A stretch of 64,000 nt of DNA, taken from positions 558,001 through 622,000 of the forward strand of contig JAPWJW010000002.1 of assembly GCA_028283825.1 (NCBI GenBank). The letters run 5' to 3'. The translations under genes and the position numbers were made by a program. Below are positions 53,779 to 62,065 of this stretch, one piece after another. The stretch's first letter is position 1, and each line of letters starts with the position of its first letter. Origin of the DNA: Azospirillaceae bacterium (GTDB lineage: Bacteria; Pseudomonadota; Alphaproteobacteria; Azospirillales; Azospirillaceae). Under the pieces are notes generated by a model. The model saw only the letters and a list, made by a program, of their open reading frames with translations. It did not search any database and was not told where the DNA came from.

Positions 53779-54871
53779 CGGGCACCGGGCGCACCCGGTG
53801 CTCGCGCTGATACAGGTAGGCCGCCAGCCCGATGAGGATGAACGACGGCCCCAAGGCCGTCACCGCCGGGTTCAGGTTCAGCAGCAGGTCCAGGCGGTTG
53901 GAGATTTGCTGTGTCAGGGAAAAGACGATGCCGATGACGGCGCCGATGGTGATCTGCTGTCCGGTGTTCTGGGAGCGCGGCGGCCCGAACACGAAGGGCG
54001 CGGCGATCAGCGCCATGGCCAGCATGGTCAGCGGCAGGCCCAGCTTTGCCCACAATTCCTGCACATAGCGCACGGCGTACTGGCCCTGCCGGCTCATCTC
54101 GCGGACATAGCGGAAGAGGTCGGTGGGCGACATGTTCTCCGGCGCCGGCATCAGGTCCTGGACGCGCTTGCCCGGCAGGAAGGAGGCCCAGGACAGGGTG
54201 TCCAGGTGCTCGGTCTGGAAACGCTGGGCGACGATGGTCTTGCGGGTGACATCGCGTAGCTGCCAGGGACCGTCGGCCTGGATTTCCGCGCGGTCGGCAT
54301 GGATGAAGGTCTCCAGCCGTCCGTCCGCGGAAAAGCCATAGACGTTGACGCCGCGCAGGACGTTCTTGCTCTCGATCGAGCGCACGTTGAGGTACTGCCG
54401 GGCGCCCCCGGCCCAGAAGCTGTCACCGCTGTCGGCCAGGGGCGAGTCGGCCAATGCCGCGGCCCGTGAGGTCAGCGCCAGGTGCTGCGCCGGCGGGATG
54501 ATGAACTGCGCGATCACGAACAGCACCAGCAGGACCGGCGGCAGGATCTTCAGCACCGATCCGATGATGCGCATCTCGGATTGGCACAGGGCCCGCATGG
54601 CGGTCACTTCGGAATCCTTGGCCAGGCCGCCCAGGGACAGCAGGGTCCCGATCAGCATGGCTACCGGCGCCACCTGCAGGACACGCGCCGGGATGGTCAG
54701 CGCCACGTAGGCCACGGCGTTGATGACGCGGTACTGCCCCTCGCCCACGGATTTCAGCTGCTCCACGAACTCAAGCAGGCTGAACAGGGCCGCCAGGCCG
54801 GCGGTGACCATCAGGAAGGCCTTGAGGGCGGCGCCGCCGATGTAACGGTCAAACTGCGTCATGTGGATCAT
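53753..54871 (-). CDS. lptG: LptG/YjgQ-family permease in the sphingolipid locus
   Basis: 372 residues from the ATG at 54871, which overlaps the LptF stop (ATGA). The N-terminal FDRYIGGAALKAFLMVTAGLAALFSLLEFVEQLK is the family start. Three helices, a periplasmic beta-jellyroll (~130-265) and three helices follow; a conserved segment is GEGQYRVINAVAYVALTIPARVLQVAPVAMLIG. LptF/LptG form the inner-membrane part of the LptB2FG machine that pulls lipopolysaccharide from the membrane. No lptB, lptC or other LPS gene is near. The setting suggests a second set for sphingolipid export, but it could be the only copy. Confidence 0.85.
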   Translation of the reverse strand: MIHMTQFDRYIGGAALKAFLMVTAGLAALFSLLEFVEQLKSVGEGQYRVINAVAYVALTIPARVLQVAPVAMLIGTLLSLGGLAKDSEVTAMRALCQSEMRIIGSVLKILPPVLLVLFVIAQFIIPPAQHLALTSRAAALADSPLADSGDSFWAGGARQYLNVRSIESKNVLRGVNVYGFSADGRLETFIHADRAEIQADGPWQLRDVTRKTIVAQRFQTEHLDTLSWASFLPGKRVQDLMPAPENMSPTDLFRYVREMSRQGQYAVRYVQELWAKLGLPLTMLAMALIAAPFVFGPPRSQNTGQQITIGAVIGIVFSLTQQISNRLDLLLNLNPAVTALGPSFILIGLAAYLYQREHRVRPVPATPPVPSP

Positions 54872-56007
54872 ACCGTACGTTCGCGCTCCGGCGCTTCCAT
54901 GCGCCCGAACAGGCGCTTGGCCAGCGTCCGGACGCGGAACTCGACGTTCCACAGGGGCCAGTAGATGGCGGTGATCAGCAGCATGGCCAGCAAGGCCGGC
55001 GCCCACCAGATGCCGGGGGTGGCGCCGATGGTGCCGTGCTGCACCCAGGTGCGGGCCGACGTGCACAGCAGGTAATAGCCGGAATAGACCAGGATGGCGG
55101 TGCCGAAATTGGCGTACTTGCCGCCCTGCCGGGGGCGGACGCGGCTGAGCGGCACGCCCAGCATGCCCAGCAGCAGGGTGGACAGCGGGGTGGACAGGCG
55201 CCACTGGAACTCCGCGATGTCGTCCGCGTGGTCGGATGCGGCCAGCAGGGCGCTGCTGATGCCCGTGGCGCTGTACTCCTGCGGGGTGATGTTGCGGTTG
55301 CTGGGGTCCAGGGTGATGTTCTTCACATCCATCATCCGGTCCGCCACCTCATTATCCCGTCCCAGGAAATAGACGTGGGCATCATCCAGGCGCACGTTCG
55401 ACCCGCCGTCCGGCTTCTGCGGCAGGGCGCGGGCGGTGCGGGCCAGGATGATGTCGGTGCGCTTGGGATGCTGAAGCTGGATGAAGACGTCCTGCGCCGG
55501 CCCGCCCAGTCCCTGGCGGTTGGGGAAGAAGATCACCCGATTGCCGTGCTGGCTTATGTAGAAGGTACCGGATTCCATGGCATCGACGTTCATCGACAGT
55601 TGCGCCCGGCGGGAAATATCGTGCGACTTTTCGTAAGCCCACGGCCGGATGAACAGCGACACCAGCAGCACCACCGTGGCCAGCGCCGCGGACAGCAGGA
55701 AGACGCTGCGCAGCACGATGGCGGGGGAGATGTTCAGCGCGTACATGGCGGTGAACTCGGAATCGCCATACAGCTTGCCGAAGGACATCACCACCGAGAT
55801 GTAAAGCGAGATCGGCACCAGGACTTCCAGCGCGATCAGCAGCTTAAGGCCGATCAGCTCGGCGATTGCGCCGGTGGGCAGCAGGCCGTTGACGGCGTCG
55901 GACAGCAGGCTGGCGGTACTGTAACCGGCGAAAAGGGCGACCAGGATGCCCAGCACGGCCGCCAGCGGCTTCGCGATTTCGCGGATCAGGTAGCGTTCGA
56001 TGATCAC
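54868..56007 (-). CDS. lptF: LptF/YjgP-family permease in the sphingolipid locus
   Basis: 379 residues. The family start is MIIERYLIREIAKPLAAVLGILVALFAGYSTA, followed by the coupling region PISLYISVVMSFGKLYGDSEFTAMYALNISP (~65-95), a periplasmic jellyroll (~130-270) and the C-terminal helices beginning RLSTPLSTLLLGMLGVPLSRVRPRQGG. It is coupled to lptG by a four-base overlap. The pair lies between the phospho-headgroup genes and the ACP-serine palmitoyltransferase operon, and is transcribed away from the latter. Confidence 0.88.
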   Translation of the reverse strand: MIIERYLIREIAKPLAAVLGILVALFAGYSTASLLSDAVNGLLPTGAIAELIGLKLLIALEVLVPISLYISVVMSFGKLYGDSEFTAMYALNISPAIVLRSVFLLSAALATVVLLVSLFIRPWAYEKSHDISRRAQLSMNVDAMESGTFYISQHGNRVIFFPNRQGLGGPAQDVFIQLQHPKRTDIILARTARALPQKPDGGSNVRLDDAHVYFLGRDNEVADRMMDVKNITLDPSNRNITPQEYSATGISSALLAASDHADDIAEFQWRLSTPLSTLLLGMLGVPLSRVRPRQGGKYANFGTAILVYSGYYLLCTSARTWVQHGTIGATPGIWWAPALLAMLLITAIYWPLWNVEFRVRTLAKRLFGRMEAPERERTV

Positions 56008-56179
56008 GATTGCATATCGTCCCGTACGATGCCTGTTTCGGGGCCTGTTTTGGGGGGCCGTCTTCGGGCGGCTAAGCTAACCGGTGTAGGCCGAACTTAC
56101 TCCCACGGTATTGTGGCAGCAGACGCCCACCCAAGGCATATGGCACCTTGCATTAATGTCTATGACAGTGTGACATAAC

Positions 56180-56193
56180 GCCTTTATAAAGGC
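56180..56193. promoter_or_regulatory. Palindrome in the LptF / ACP divergent promoter region
   Basis: GCCTTTATAAAGGC is a perfect 14-bp palindrome between the divergent lptF (start 56007) and ACP (start 56272) genes. Its TATAAA core could be part of a -10 element or an operator. No regulator is identified. Confidence 0.4.
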
Positions 56194-56271
56194 TTACGAG
56201 GTACCGGCCTTGGCGAACGCGCCAGAGGGTGTTTGGCAGCACCAACACGACGATATGGCTAATATATTCGC

Positions 56272-56523
56272 ATGGATAACTCAATAGAGCAGATTCGGGC
56301 GTTGGTATTGGATGCACTCAAGGCATCTTTACAGAACCCCATCGAACTCTCCGACGATACCAACATCACCGAAGGGCTTGGCTTAGACTCCGTCGCGGTC
56401 ATGGATTTCGTGATGGAAATCGAGGATGCCCTTGATATCTCCATTCCGCTTGACCGGATCGCCGAAGTGAAGACCATTGGTGACCTGATCACGACAGCGC
56501 ACGACTTGAAGGGCAAGTCCTGA
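56272..56523 (+). CDS. Acyl carrier protein dedicated to sphingolipid synthesis
   Basis: 83 residues, acidic, with the four-helix ACP pattern. The phosphopantetheine site is GLDSVAVMDFVMEIED with the serine at ~40. The gap to the serine palmitoyltransferase gene is 3 bp, so both are one unit. In Sphingomonas and Caulobacter an ACP gene sits beside serine palmitoyltransferase and carries its acyl substrate. The acyl-AMP ligase at 48743 is the likely loader. Confidence 0.9.
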   Translation: MDNSIEQIRALVLDALKASLQNPIELSDDTNITEGLGLDSVAVMDFVMEIEDALDISIPLDRIAEVKTIGDLITTAHDLKGKS

Positions 56524-56526
56524 CAG

Positions 56527-57762
56527 ATGGCTCTATTTGACAAGTATGCACCGTTATTGGCCCAGTACGAGAGTCTGGAGGCCGCCGGGCACAATCCCTT
56601 CAACGTCACGTTCGACAACGTTGTCTCGCCGACCGAGGCGATGATCGGCAATCGACGTATTCTGCTGCTGGGCACCAACAATTACCTTGGCCTGACCTAT
56701 GACCCGGCGGTGATCGCTGAGTCGGTGAAGGCTATGGAAAGGTTGGGTGCCGGCACCACCGGGTCAAGGGTGGCCAATGGCAGCTATGGCGGCCATCGGC
56801 AGCTGGAGCGGTCGCTGGCCGACTTCTACGGCCGCAAGCACGGCATGGTGTTCTCGACGGGGTACCAGGCCAACCTGGGCATCCTGTCGGCCCTGGCCGG
56901 CAAGGATGACCACCTGATCCTGGATGCCGACAGCCACGCCAGCATCTATGACGGCTCGCGCCTGGGCCATGCCCAGGTCACGCGCTTCCGCCACAACGAC
57001 CCCGACGACCTGGACAACCGCCTGCGGCGCCTGGCCGACGTGCCCGGCGACAAGGTCATCGTCGTCGAGGGCATCTATTCCATGCTGGGCGACACCGCGC
57101 CGTTGCGTGAGTTCGTCGAGGTGAAGCGCAAGTGGGGCGCCTACCTGGTGGTGGACGAGGCGCACTCCCTGGGTGTCCTGGGCCGCACCGGCCGCGGCCT
57201 GGCCGAGGCCGCCGGGGTGGAGGATGAGGTCGACTTCATCGTCGGCACCTTCTCCAAAAGCCTGGGCGGCATCGGCGGCTTCTGCGTCAGCGACATGGAC
57301 GGTTTCGACATCCTGCGCGTGGCCAGCCGGCCCTACATGTTCACCGCCTCGCTGCCGCCCGCCGTCGTGGCGGCGGTGACCGAGGCGCTGAACCAGTTGC
57401 GCCACCGGCCGGCCCTGCGCCAGCAGCTGCTGGACAACGCCCGCCGCTTCCACGGCGGCCTGGTCGATTTGGGCTTCACCGTGGGGCCCGAGGCCAGCCC
57501 GGTGGTGTCGGCCATCATGCCCGACCCGAAGACGGCCTTCACGTTCTGGAGCCGCCTGCTGGACGCCGGCCTGTACGCCAACGTCAGCCTGCCGCCGGCC
57601 ACGCCCAAGGGCCTGGCCCTGCTGCGGTCCAGCGTCAGCGCCGCCCACAGCCGCAGCCAGATCGACCTTGCCCTGTCGCTGTTCGCGGAGACGGGCCGGG
57701 CCATGGGCCTCATCCCGGCGGAGGCGGTCGCCCCCCCCGAGATGCGCGTGGCGGCTCAGTAA
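56527..57762 (+). CDS. spt: Serine palmitoyltransferase-like PLP enzyme
   Basis: 411 residues, alpha-oxoamine synthase family. Features are NNYLGLTYDP (~50), GSRVANGSYGGHRQLERSLADFYGR (~78-102), a substrate-side DADSHASIYDG, VVDEAHSLGVLG (~210) and the PLP lysine in GTFSKSLGGIGG (~244). The related enzymes KBL, BioF and HemA share this fold, but the adjacent ACP and the ceramide-type genes favour serine palmitoyltransferase, which joins serine and an acyl thioester to 3-ketosphinganine, the first step of sphingolipid synthesis. Confidence 0.88.
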   Translation: MALFDKYAPLLAQYESLEAAGHNPFNVTFDNVVSPTEAMIGNRRILLLGTNNYLGLTYDPAVIAESVKAMERLGAGTTGSRVANGSYGGHRQLERSLADFYGRKHGMVFSTGYQANLGILSALAGKDDHLILDADSHASIYDGSRLGHAQVTRFRHNDPDDLDNRLRRLADVPGDKVIVVEGIYSMLGDTAPLREFVEVKRKWGAYLVVDEAHSLGVLGRTGRGLAEAAGVEDEVDFIVGTFSKSLGGIGGFCVSDMDGFDILRVASRPYMFTASLPPAVVAAVTEALNQLRHRPALRQQLLDNARRFHGGLVDLGFTVGPEASPVVSAIMPDPKTAFTFWSRLLDAGLYANVSLPPATPKGLALLRSSVSAAHSRSQIDLALSLFAETGRAMGLIPAEAVAPPEMRVAAQ

Positions 57763-58259
57763 TACTTCATCTGCACCGAAACCGGATTGTCGCCGGCCTG
57801 GACGGGGATACGCACCTTGTCCAGGCCCGGGGGCCCGAGATAGAGCGTCGGGTTGTTGGAGAAGCCGTACCCTTCCGACGGGATGCCCAGCATCGTCGTG
57901 TCGAAATGCCCGTTGCTGTTCTCATCATGGAACAGGGCCACGGCGTAATGGTCGGCCAGGGGCAGGGCGATGCAGGTCTCGGTCACCGGCAGGGCGACGG
58001 GGATGATCTGGCGGGCGACCTTGTAGGCGCCGTCCAGGAAATGGGCGGAATCGTCGGGATAGACAGTGATGGTGACGTTGCCCTTGTCCGACCGCATGCC
58101 GCTGACGCTGATCTTCAGCCGGACCTGGTCCGGGTTGGCGGCATCGCACGCGGGACCGGGCATCGCCACCGCCTTCTCGGCCAACGCCACAGTTGGCGCC
58201 GACAGCAGTGCCATGAGGGCGCCCGCCGCCGCCACACTCCGATAAAATCCAACTCGCAT
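57756..58259 (-). CDS. DUF2141 secreted protein
   Basis: 167 residues from the ATG at 58259, chosen for the signal peptide (VAAAGALMALLSAPTVALA) and an AAGGA ribosome site. The DUF2141 core is clear: VRLKISVSGMRSDKGNVTITVY and YAVALFHDENSNGHFDTTMLGIPSEGYGFSNN, where the acidic loop may bind calcium. The function of the family is unknown. The 3' end overlaps that of the convergent serine palmitoyltransferase gene by 7 bp. The start is divergent from a glycosyltransferase gene over 85 bp. Confidence 0.85.
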   Translation of the reverse strand: MRVGFYRSVAAAGALMALLSAPTVALAEKAVAMPGPACDAANPDQVRLKISVSGMRSDKGNVTITVYPDDSAHFLDGAYKVARQIIPVALPVTETCIALPLADHYAVALFHDENSNGHFDTTMLGIPSEGYGFSNNPTLYLGPPGLDKVRIPVQAGDNPVSVQMKYY

Positions 58260-58344
58260 TGCCCAGTATCCTTTTCCGGCAACCACCTTCCCACCATCTA
58301 TCGTCTCCGTCGCGGGGACTTCAAGTGCGGCAAAGGGACCCTTC

Positions 58345-59481
58345 GTGCGTGAGGTCGTCATCTTCCGGAACAACCTGTTCCGGATTTCCGAAACCTTCAT
58401 CACCGAACAGGCGCAGCGGCTGCGGCGGCACACGCCCCTGTACCTGGGGCGCCTGCGCTACGGCCCGGCGCCCGAGGGCGCCGATTCCCTGGCCTTGCGC
58501 GATCTGTGGCCGCACTGGCCCTGGCCGCCCATCGGCTGGCAACTGCTGAGCCGCGACCCCGCCCCCTATCTGCGCCTGCTGCGCGGCCGGCACCCCGCCC
58601 TGATGCACGCCCATTTCGGCATCGACGGCGTTTACGCCCTGCCGGTGGCGCGGGCGCTGGGCGTGCCGCTGGTCACCACCTTCCACGGCTTTGACGCCAC
58701 CCTGTCCACCGCCGCCCTGATGCGCTCGCCCGCCTGGATGAACTATCCCCTGTTCCGGGGTCGCCTGGCGCGGCAGGGGGCGTTGTTCCTCTGCGTCTCC
58801 AACTTCATCCGCGACCAGGTGCTGGCCATGGGTTTCCCGGCCGAACGCACCCGCGTGCACTACATCGGCGTCGACAGCCGCGCGGTGCGGGTCCGCCCGG
58901 TGGGGGAGGAGACGCCGACCATCCTGCACGTCGCCCGCCAGGTGGAGGGCAAGGGCGCGGAGTATCTGATCCGGGCCTTCGCGCGGATCGCGGACCGGCA
59001 TCCCACGGTGCAACTGCACCTCATCGGCGACGGCCCCCTGCGCACGGCACTGCAGGCGTTGGCGGGATCGCTGGGACTGGCGGAGCGCATCCGCTTCCTG
59101 GGCGCGCTGCCGCATGGCGAGGTGCTGGCCCACATGCGGCGGGCGGCCATGCTGGTCCTGCCCAGCGTGCGCGCCGCCAACGGCTGGGTCGAGGGCCTGG
59201 GCATGGTGATGCTGGAGGCGGCGGCCACCGGCGTGCCGGTGATCGCGTCGCGCATCGGCGGCATCCCCGAGGTCATCGTCGAGGGCCAAACCGGCCTGCT
59301 GGCGCCGGAGCGGGCGCCGGAGGCGCTGGCCCGCTGCATGGCAACCCTGCTGGACGATGGTGACCTGCGTCACCGCATGGGCGCGCAGGCGCGGGCCCAT
59401 ATCGACGCGCACTTCGACATTCACCGCCAGACGGCGCTGCTGGAGGATTTGTATGACGAGGCGCTTGGCCATGCGCGGTGA
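58345..59481 (+). CDS. Family 4 glycosyltransferase
   Basis: 378 residues from the GTG at 58345, with AAAGGGA upstream. GT-B fold: N-terminal VIFRNNLFRISETFITEQAQRL and ALMHAHFGIDGVYALPVARAL; C-terminal ILHVARQVEGKGAEYLIRAF (~192), HLIGDGPLR and the nucleotide-sugar-binding EGLGMVMLEAAATGVPVIASRIGGIPEVI (~290-318, E-x7-E). It is followed after 63 bp by a radical SAM gene. The acceptor could be the ceramide headgroup or another lipid; sequence does not decide. Confidence 0.87.
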   Translation: MREVVIFRNNLFRISETFITEQAQRLRRHTPLYLGRLRYGPAPEGADSLALRDLWPHWPWPPIGWQLLSRDPAPYLRLLRGRHPALMHAHFGIDGVYALPVARALGVPLVTTFHGFDATLSTAALMRSPAWMNYPLFRGRLARQGALFLCVSNFIRDQVLAMGFPAERTRVHYIGVDSRAVRVRPVGEETPTILHVARQVEGKGAEYLIRAFARIADRHPTVQLHLIGDGPLRTALQALAGSLGLAERIRFLGALPHGEVLAHMRRAAMLVLPSVRAANGWVEGLGMVMLEAAATGVPVIASRIGGIPEVIVEGQTGLLAPERAPEALARCMATLLDDGDLRHRMGAQARAHIDAHFDIHRQTALLEDLYDEALGHAR

Positions 59482-59544
59482 CGGTTGGGTCCGAAATCGC
59501 ATTTATGTCTTCTTCGGAACGCGTTCCTGCTTTAGGGATGTCCC

Positions 59545-60633
59545 ATGACTTCGACGATCGACACCGACACCGCCCAGCTTGAGGCCCTTCCGTCCGACGG
59601 CCTTCCGGCCGGTACGCCCGAAGGCCGGCCGGGCCGCCTGGAAAACCTGGCGGCCGGCCTGCGTTTCGCCGCCCGCGCCATCGGGCAGCGCTATACGCCG
59701 CTGCTGGCCCAGGTGGTGGTGACGCGCCGCTGCAACCTGGCCTGCGGTTATTGCAACGAGTACGACGACTTCTCGCCGCCCGTGCCGCTGAAAGACCTGA
59801 TCGCCCGCGTCGACCATCTGGCCAAGCTGAAGACCGCGTCCATCACCTTCACCGGGGGGGAGCCGCTGCTGAACCCCCATTTGGACAAGGCGGTGCGCTA
59901 CGCCCGGTCCAAGGGCATGATCGTCACCACCATCACCAACGGCTTCCGCCTGACCAAGGATTGGATCGACAGGCTGAACAACGCCGGCCTCCAGGGGATG
60001 CAGATCAGCATCGACAACCTTGAGCCCGACGACATATCGATGAAGAGCTTGAAGTCGGTCGAGGGCAAGCTGGAACTGCTGTCCAAGCACGCGCTGTTCA
60101 AGGTCAACGTCAACTCCGTCCTGGGTGTGACGGGGGAACGGACGCAGGACGTGATCACGGTGGCGGAGACGGCGGCCAAGTACGGCCTGCAGCATTCCGT
60201 GGGCGTGCTGCACGACGGCAGCGGCCTGCTGAAGCCGCTGAGCCCGGCGCAGATGCAGGCCTATGAGCGGGTCACCGAGATTTCGCCGTCCATGGTGCAC
60301 AGCCTGAACTATTGGCTGTTCCAGAAGAACCTGATGAACGGCAAGGGCAACGACTGGAAGTGCCGCGCCGGCGCCCGTTACCTCTACGTCACCGAGGACG
60401 GCCGGGTGCATTGGTGCTCACAGCAGCGCGGATATCCCAACAAGCCGCTGCTGGACTACACGGTCGAGGACATCAAGCGCGAGTACCACACCGAAAAGGG
60501 CTGTGCCGCGACCTGTACCCTCAGCTGCGTGCACCAGATGAGTATGTTCGACCGGCGGCGCCAGGCCATCCCGGACCCGACGACGCCAGCCACCACGGTG
60601 GCTCACCCGGTGGGTGCGAAGCCGGTCAGCTGA
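59545..60633 (+). CDS. Radical SAM enzyme with SPASM-like C-terminus
   Basis: 362 residues. The [4Fe-4S]-SAM motif is CNLACGYC (~64-71), then TFTGGEPLLNP (~100) and SIDNLEPDDIS. The C-terminal quarter has five more cysteines (WKCRAG, HWCSQ, KGCAATCTLSC), as in SPASM/twitch domains with extra clusters. A basic N-terminal segment (~35-55) could lie on the membrane. It is not HpnH-like in its motif. Its place between a glycosyltransferase and a flippase operon suggests modification of a lipid or sugar, but no substrate can be named. Confidence 0.8.
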   Translation: MTSTIDTDTAQLEALPSDGLPAGTPEGRPGRLENLAAGLRFAARAIGQRYTPLLAQVVVTRRCNLACGYCNEYDDFSPPVPLKDLIARVDHLAKLKTASITFTGGEPLLNPHLDKAVRYARSKGMIVTTITNGFRLTKDWIDRLNNAGLQGMQISIDNLEPDDISMKSLKSVEGKLELLSKHALFKVNVNSVLGVTGERTQDVITVAETAAKYGLQHSVGVLHDGSGLLKPLSPAQMQAYERVTEISPSMVHSLNYWLFQKNLMNGKGNDWKCRAGARYLYVTEDGRVHWCSQQRGYPNKPLLDYTVEDIKREYHTEKGCAATCTLSCVHQMSMFDRRRQAIPDPTTPATTVAHPVGAKPVS

Positions 60634-62065
60634 CCGGCTTCTTCTCCCGGTCGTAACGGAACAGACCGGCATAGGTGGCCGCCATCGCCACCACCACGAT
60701 GGCGACGCCGACCATGGGTTGGCCGGCGCCCGGCAGCAGGCGCACGGCCCCGACCACCGCCGCCATGACGGCGACGCCGACAGCCGGCAGCACGAAGGTG
60801 CGGGCCACACCGCCGGCCTTGATGCCCCAGGTCCGCTCCAGATAACGCCCCCCCCAGATCAGCAAGGGCGGGTAGATCGCCAGCCACACGGCCGAAACGG
60901 CGATGATGCCGCTTGCCGCCGGCAACAGCACGCCCACGGCGGCGATGCCCAGGGTCAGCAGGGTCAGGGTGGTGGCCGACAGCCGTGCTGCCAGGCCCGG
61001 CCGGCCCGATGCCATCATCAGGGGCGTCAGCATTTGCGACATGGCGCGCAGCAGGGCGGCACCCGCCAGCAGCTTCAGAGGCAGGGCGGCCCCGGCATAG
61101 CTGCCGCCGTGGTCGTCGTGGATCAGGGTGGTCAGCGGATCGGCCGCCAGGATCAGCCCCACCATCAGCGGGGCGGTCAGCAGGGCCAGGCGGCGCAGCG
61201 ACCAGGTCAGCGCCTGCGTCAGGCCGGCCTTGTCCCCCGACAGGCGGGCGAACACGGGCAGGGCGGTGCGGTTGATCAGGGTGCCGACCGCCATCACCGG
61301 TTCCATGGCGATGTCGAAGGCGACGCGATACAACGCCAGGGGGGCTGTGCCGTAGAACCAGCCGACCAGCAGGAAGTCGATGTTCTTGAAGATTTGCTCG
61401 AACAGATTGACGGCGGCGGCGCGCGTGCCGAAGCGGGTCAGGTGCCGGATGTCCGCCCGGTCGAAATGCAGGCCGGGGCGGAAGGGGCGCGCGACGGTGG
61501 CGCCGATCAGGGTGTAGAGGCCGCTGGCGACATAACCGATGACCAGGGCCCAGGCGCCGGCCCCCAGGGCGGCCAGGGCCAGCCGCGTCAGGGCGGCCCC
61601 CAGGGTGGAGGCTACGTTGATGATGGCGATGCGCTCATACCGCAGGTCGCGGTTCAGCAAGGCCAGCGGGATCACGGCGCCGGCGACGATGGGCTGCTTG
61701 GCCGCGATGGCGACGAAATAGGCCGCCATGCCGGACACGCCGTACAGCGCGCCGATGCCGGGGGCGGCCAACAGGGTCAGGCCGCCCATCGCCAGGGATG
61801 CGACCAGGATGAACCAGAACAGGCTGTCCAGTTCGCGCTTGGCGACGGATGGCGCCTGCAACAGCGCGTCGCCTGTCCCTAAACCGTTGAAGGCCTCCAC
61901 CACCATGCCGACCGACATGACCAGGGACGCCACACCCACCTGCTGTTTGCTGAGGAAACCCAGCACCGCCAGGATGGTGGTGAAGTCGATGACCTTGGCC
62001 AGGACGGTGGCGCCGCCCAGCCAGTTGAAGCCGCGGCGCAGATGGCGCTGATGATCGGCGCTCAC
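60626..62065 (-). CDS. Polysaccharide/lipid flippase of the MOP superfamily
   Basis: 479 residues from the GTG at 62065, which overlaps the stop of the upstream glycosyltransferase (GTGA); the frame is open further upstream but only as a shadow of that gene. The start RRGFNWLGGATVLAKVIDFTTILAVLGFLSKQQVG is typical of Wzx-like exporters, followed by twelve to fourteen helices, including LFEQIFKNIDFLLVGWFYGTAPLALYRVAFDIAMEP (~205-240). It would flip a lipid-linked glycan across the inner membrane. Its 3' end overlaps that of the convergent radical SAM gene by 8 bp. Confidence 0.85.
   Translation of the reverse strand: MSADHQRHLRRGFNWLGGATVLAKVIDFTTILAVLGFLSKQQVGVASLVMSVGMVVEAFNGLGTGDALLQAPSVAKRELDSLFWFILVASLAMGGLTLLAAPGIGALYGVSGMAAYFVAIAAKQPIVAGAVIPLALLNRDLRYERIAIINVASTLGAALTRLALAALGAGAWALVIGYVASGLYTLIGATVARPFRPGLHFDRADIRHLTRFGTRAAAVNLFEQIFKNIDFLLVGWFYGTAPLALYRVAFDIAMEPVMAVGTLINRTALPVFARLSGDKAGLTQALTWSLRRLALLTAPLMVGLILAADPLTTLIHDDHGGSYAGAALPLKLLAGAALLRAMSQMLTPLMMASGRPGLAARLSATTLTLLTLGIAAVGVLLPAASGIIAVSAVWLAIYPPLLIWGGRYLERTWGIKAGGVARTFVLPAVGVAVMAAVVGAVRLLPGAGQPMVGVAIVVVAMAATYAGLFRYDREKKPVS

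Noticed and set aside
56527-57762. 2-amino-3-ketobutyrate ligase, BioF or HemA instead of serine palmitoyltransferase
   Set aside because: These share the fold and motifs, but the adjacent dedicated ACP and surrounding ceramide-type genes favour serine palmitoyltransferase; no threonine, biotin or haem genes are near.
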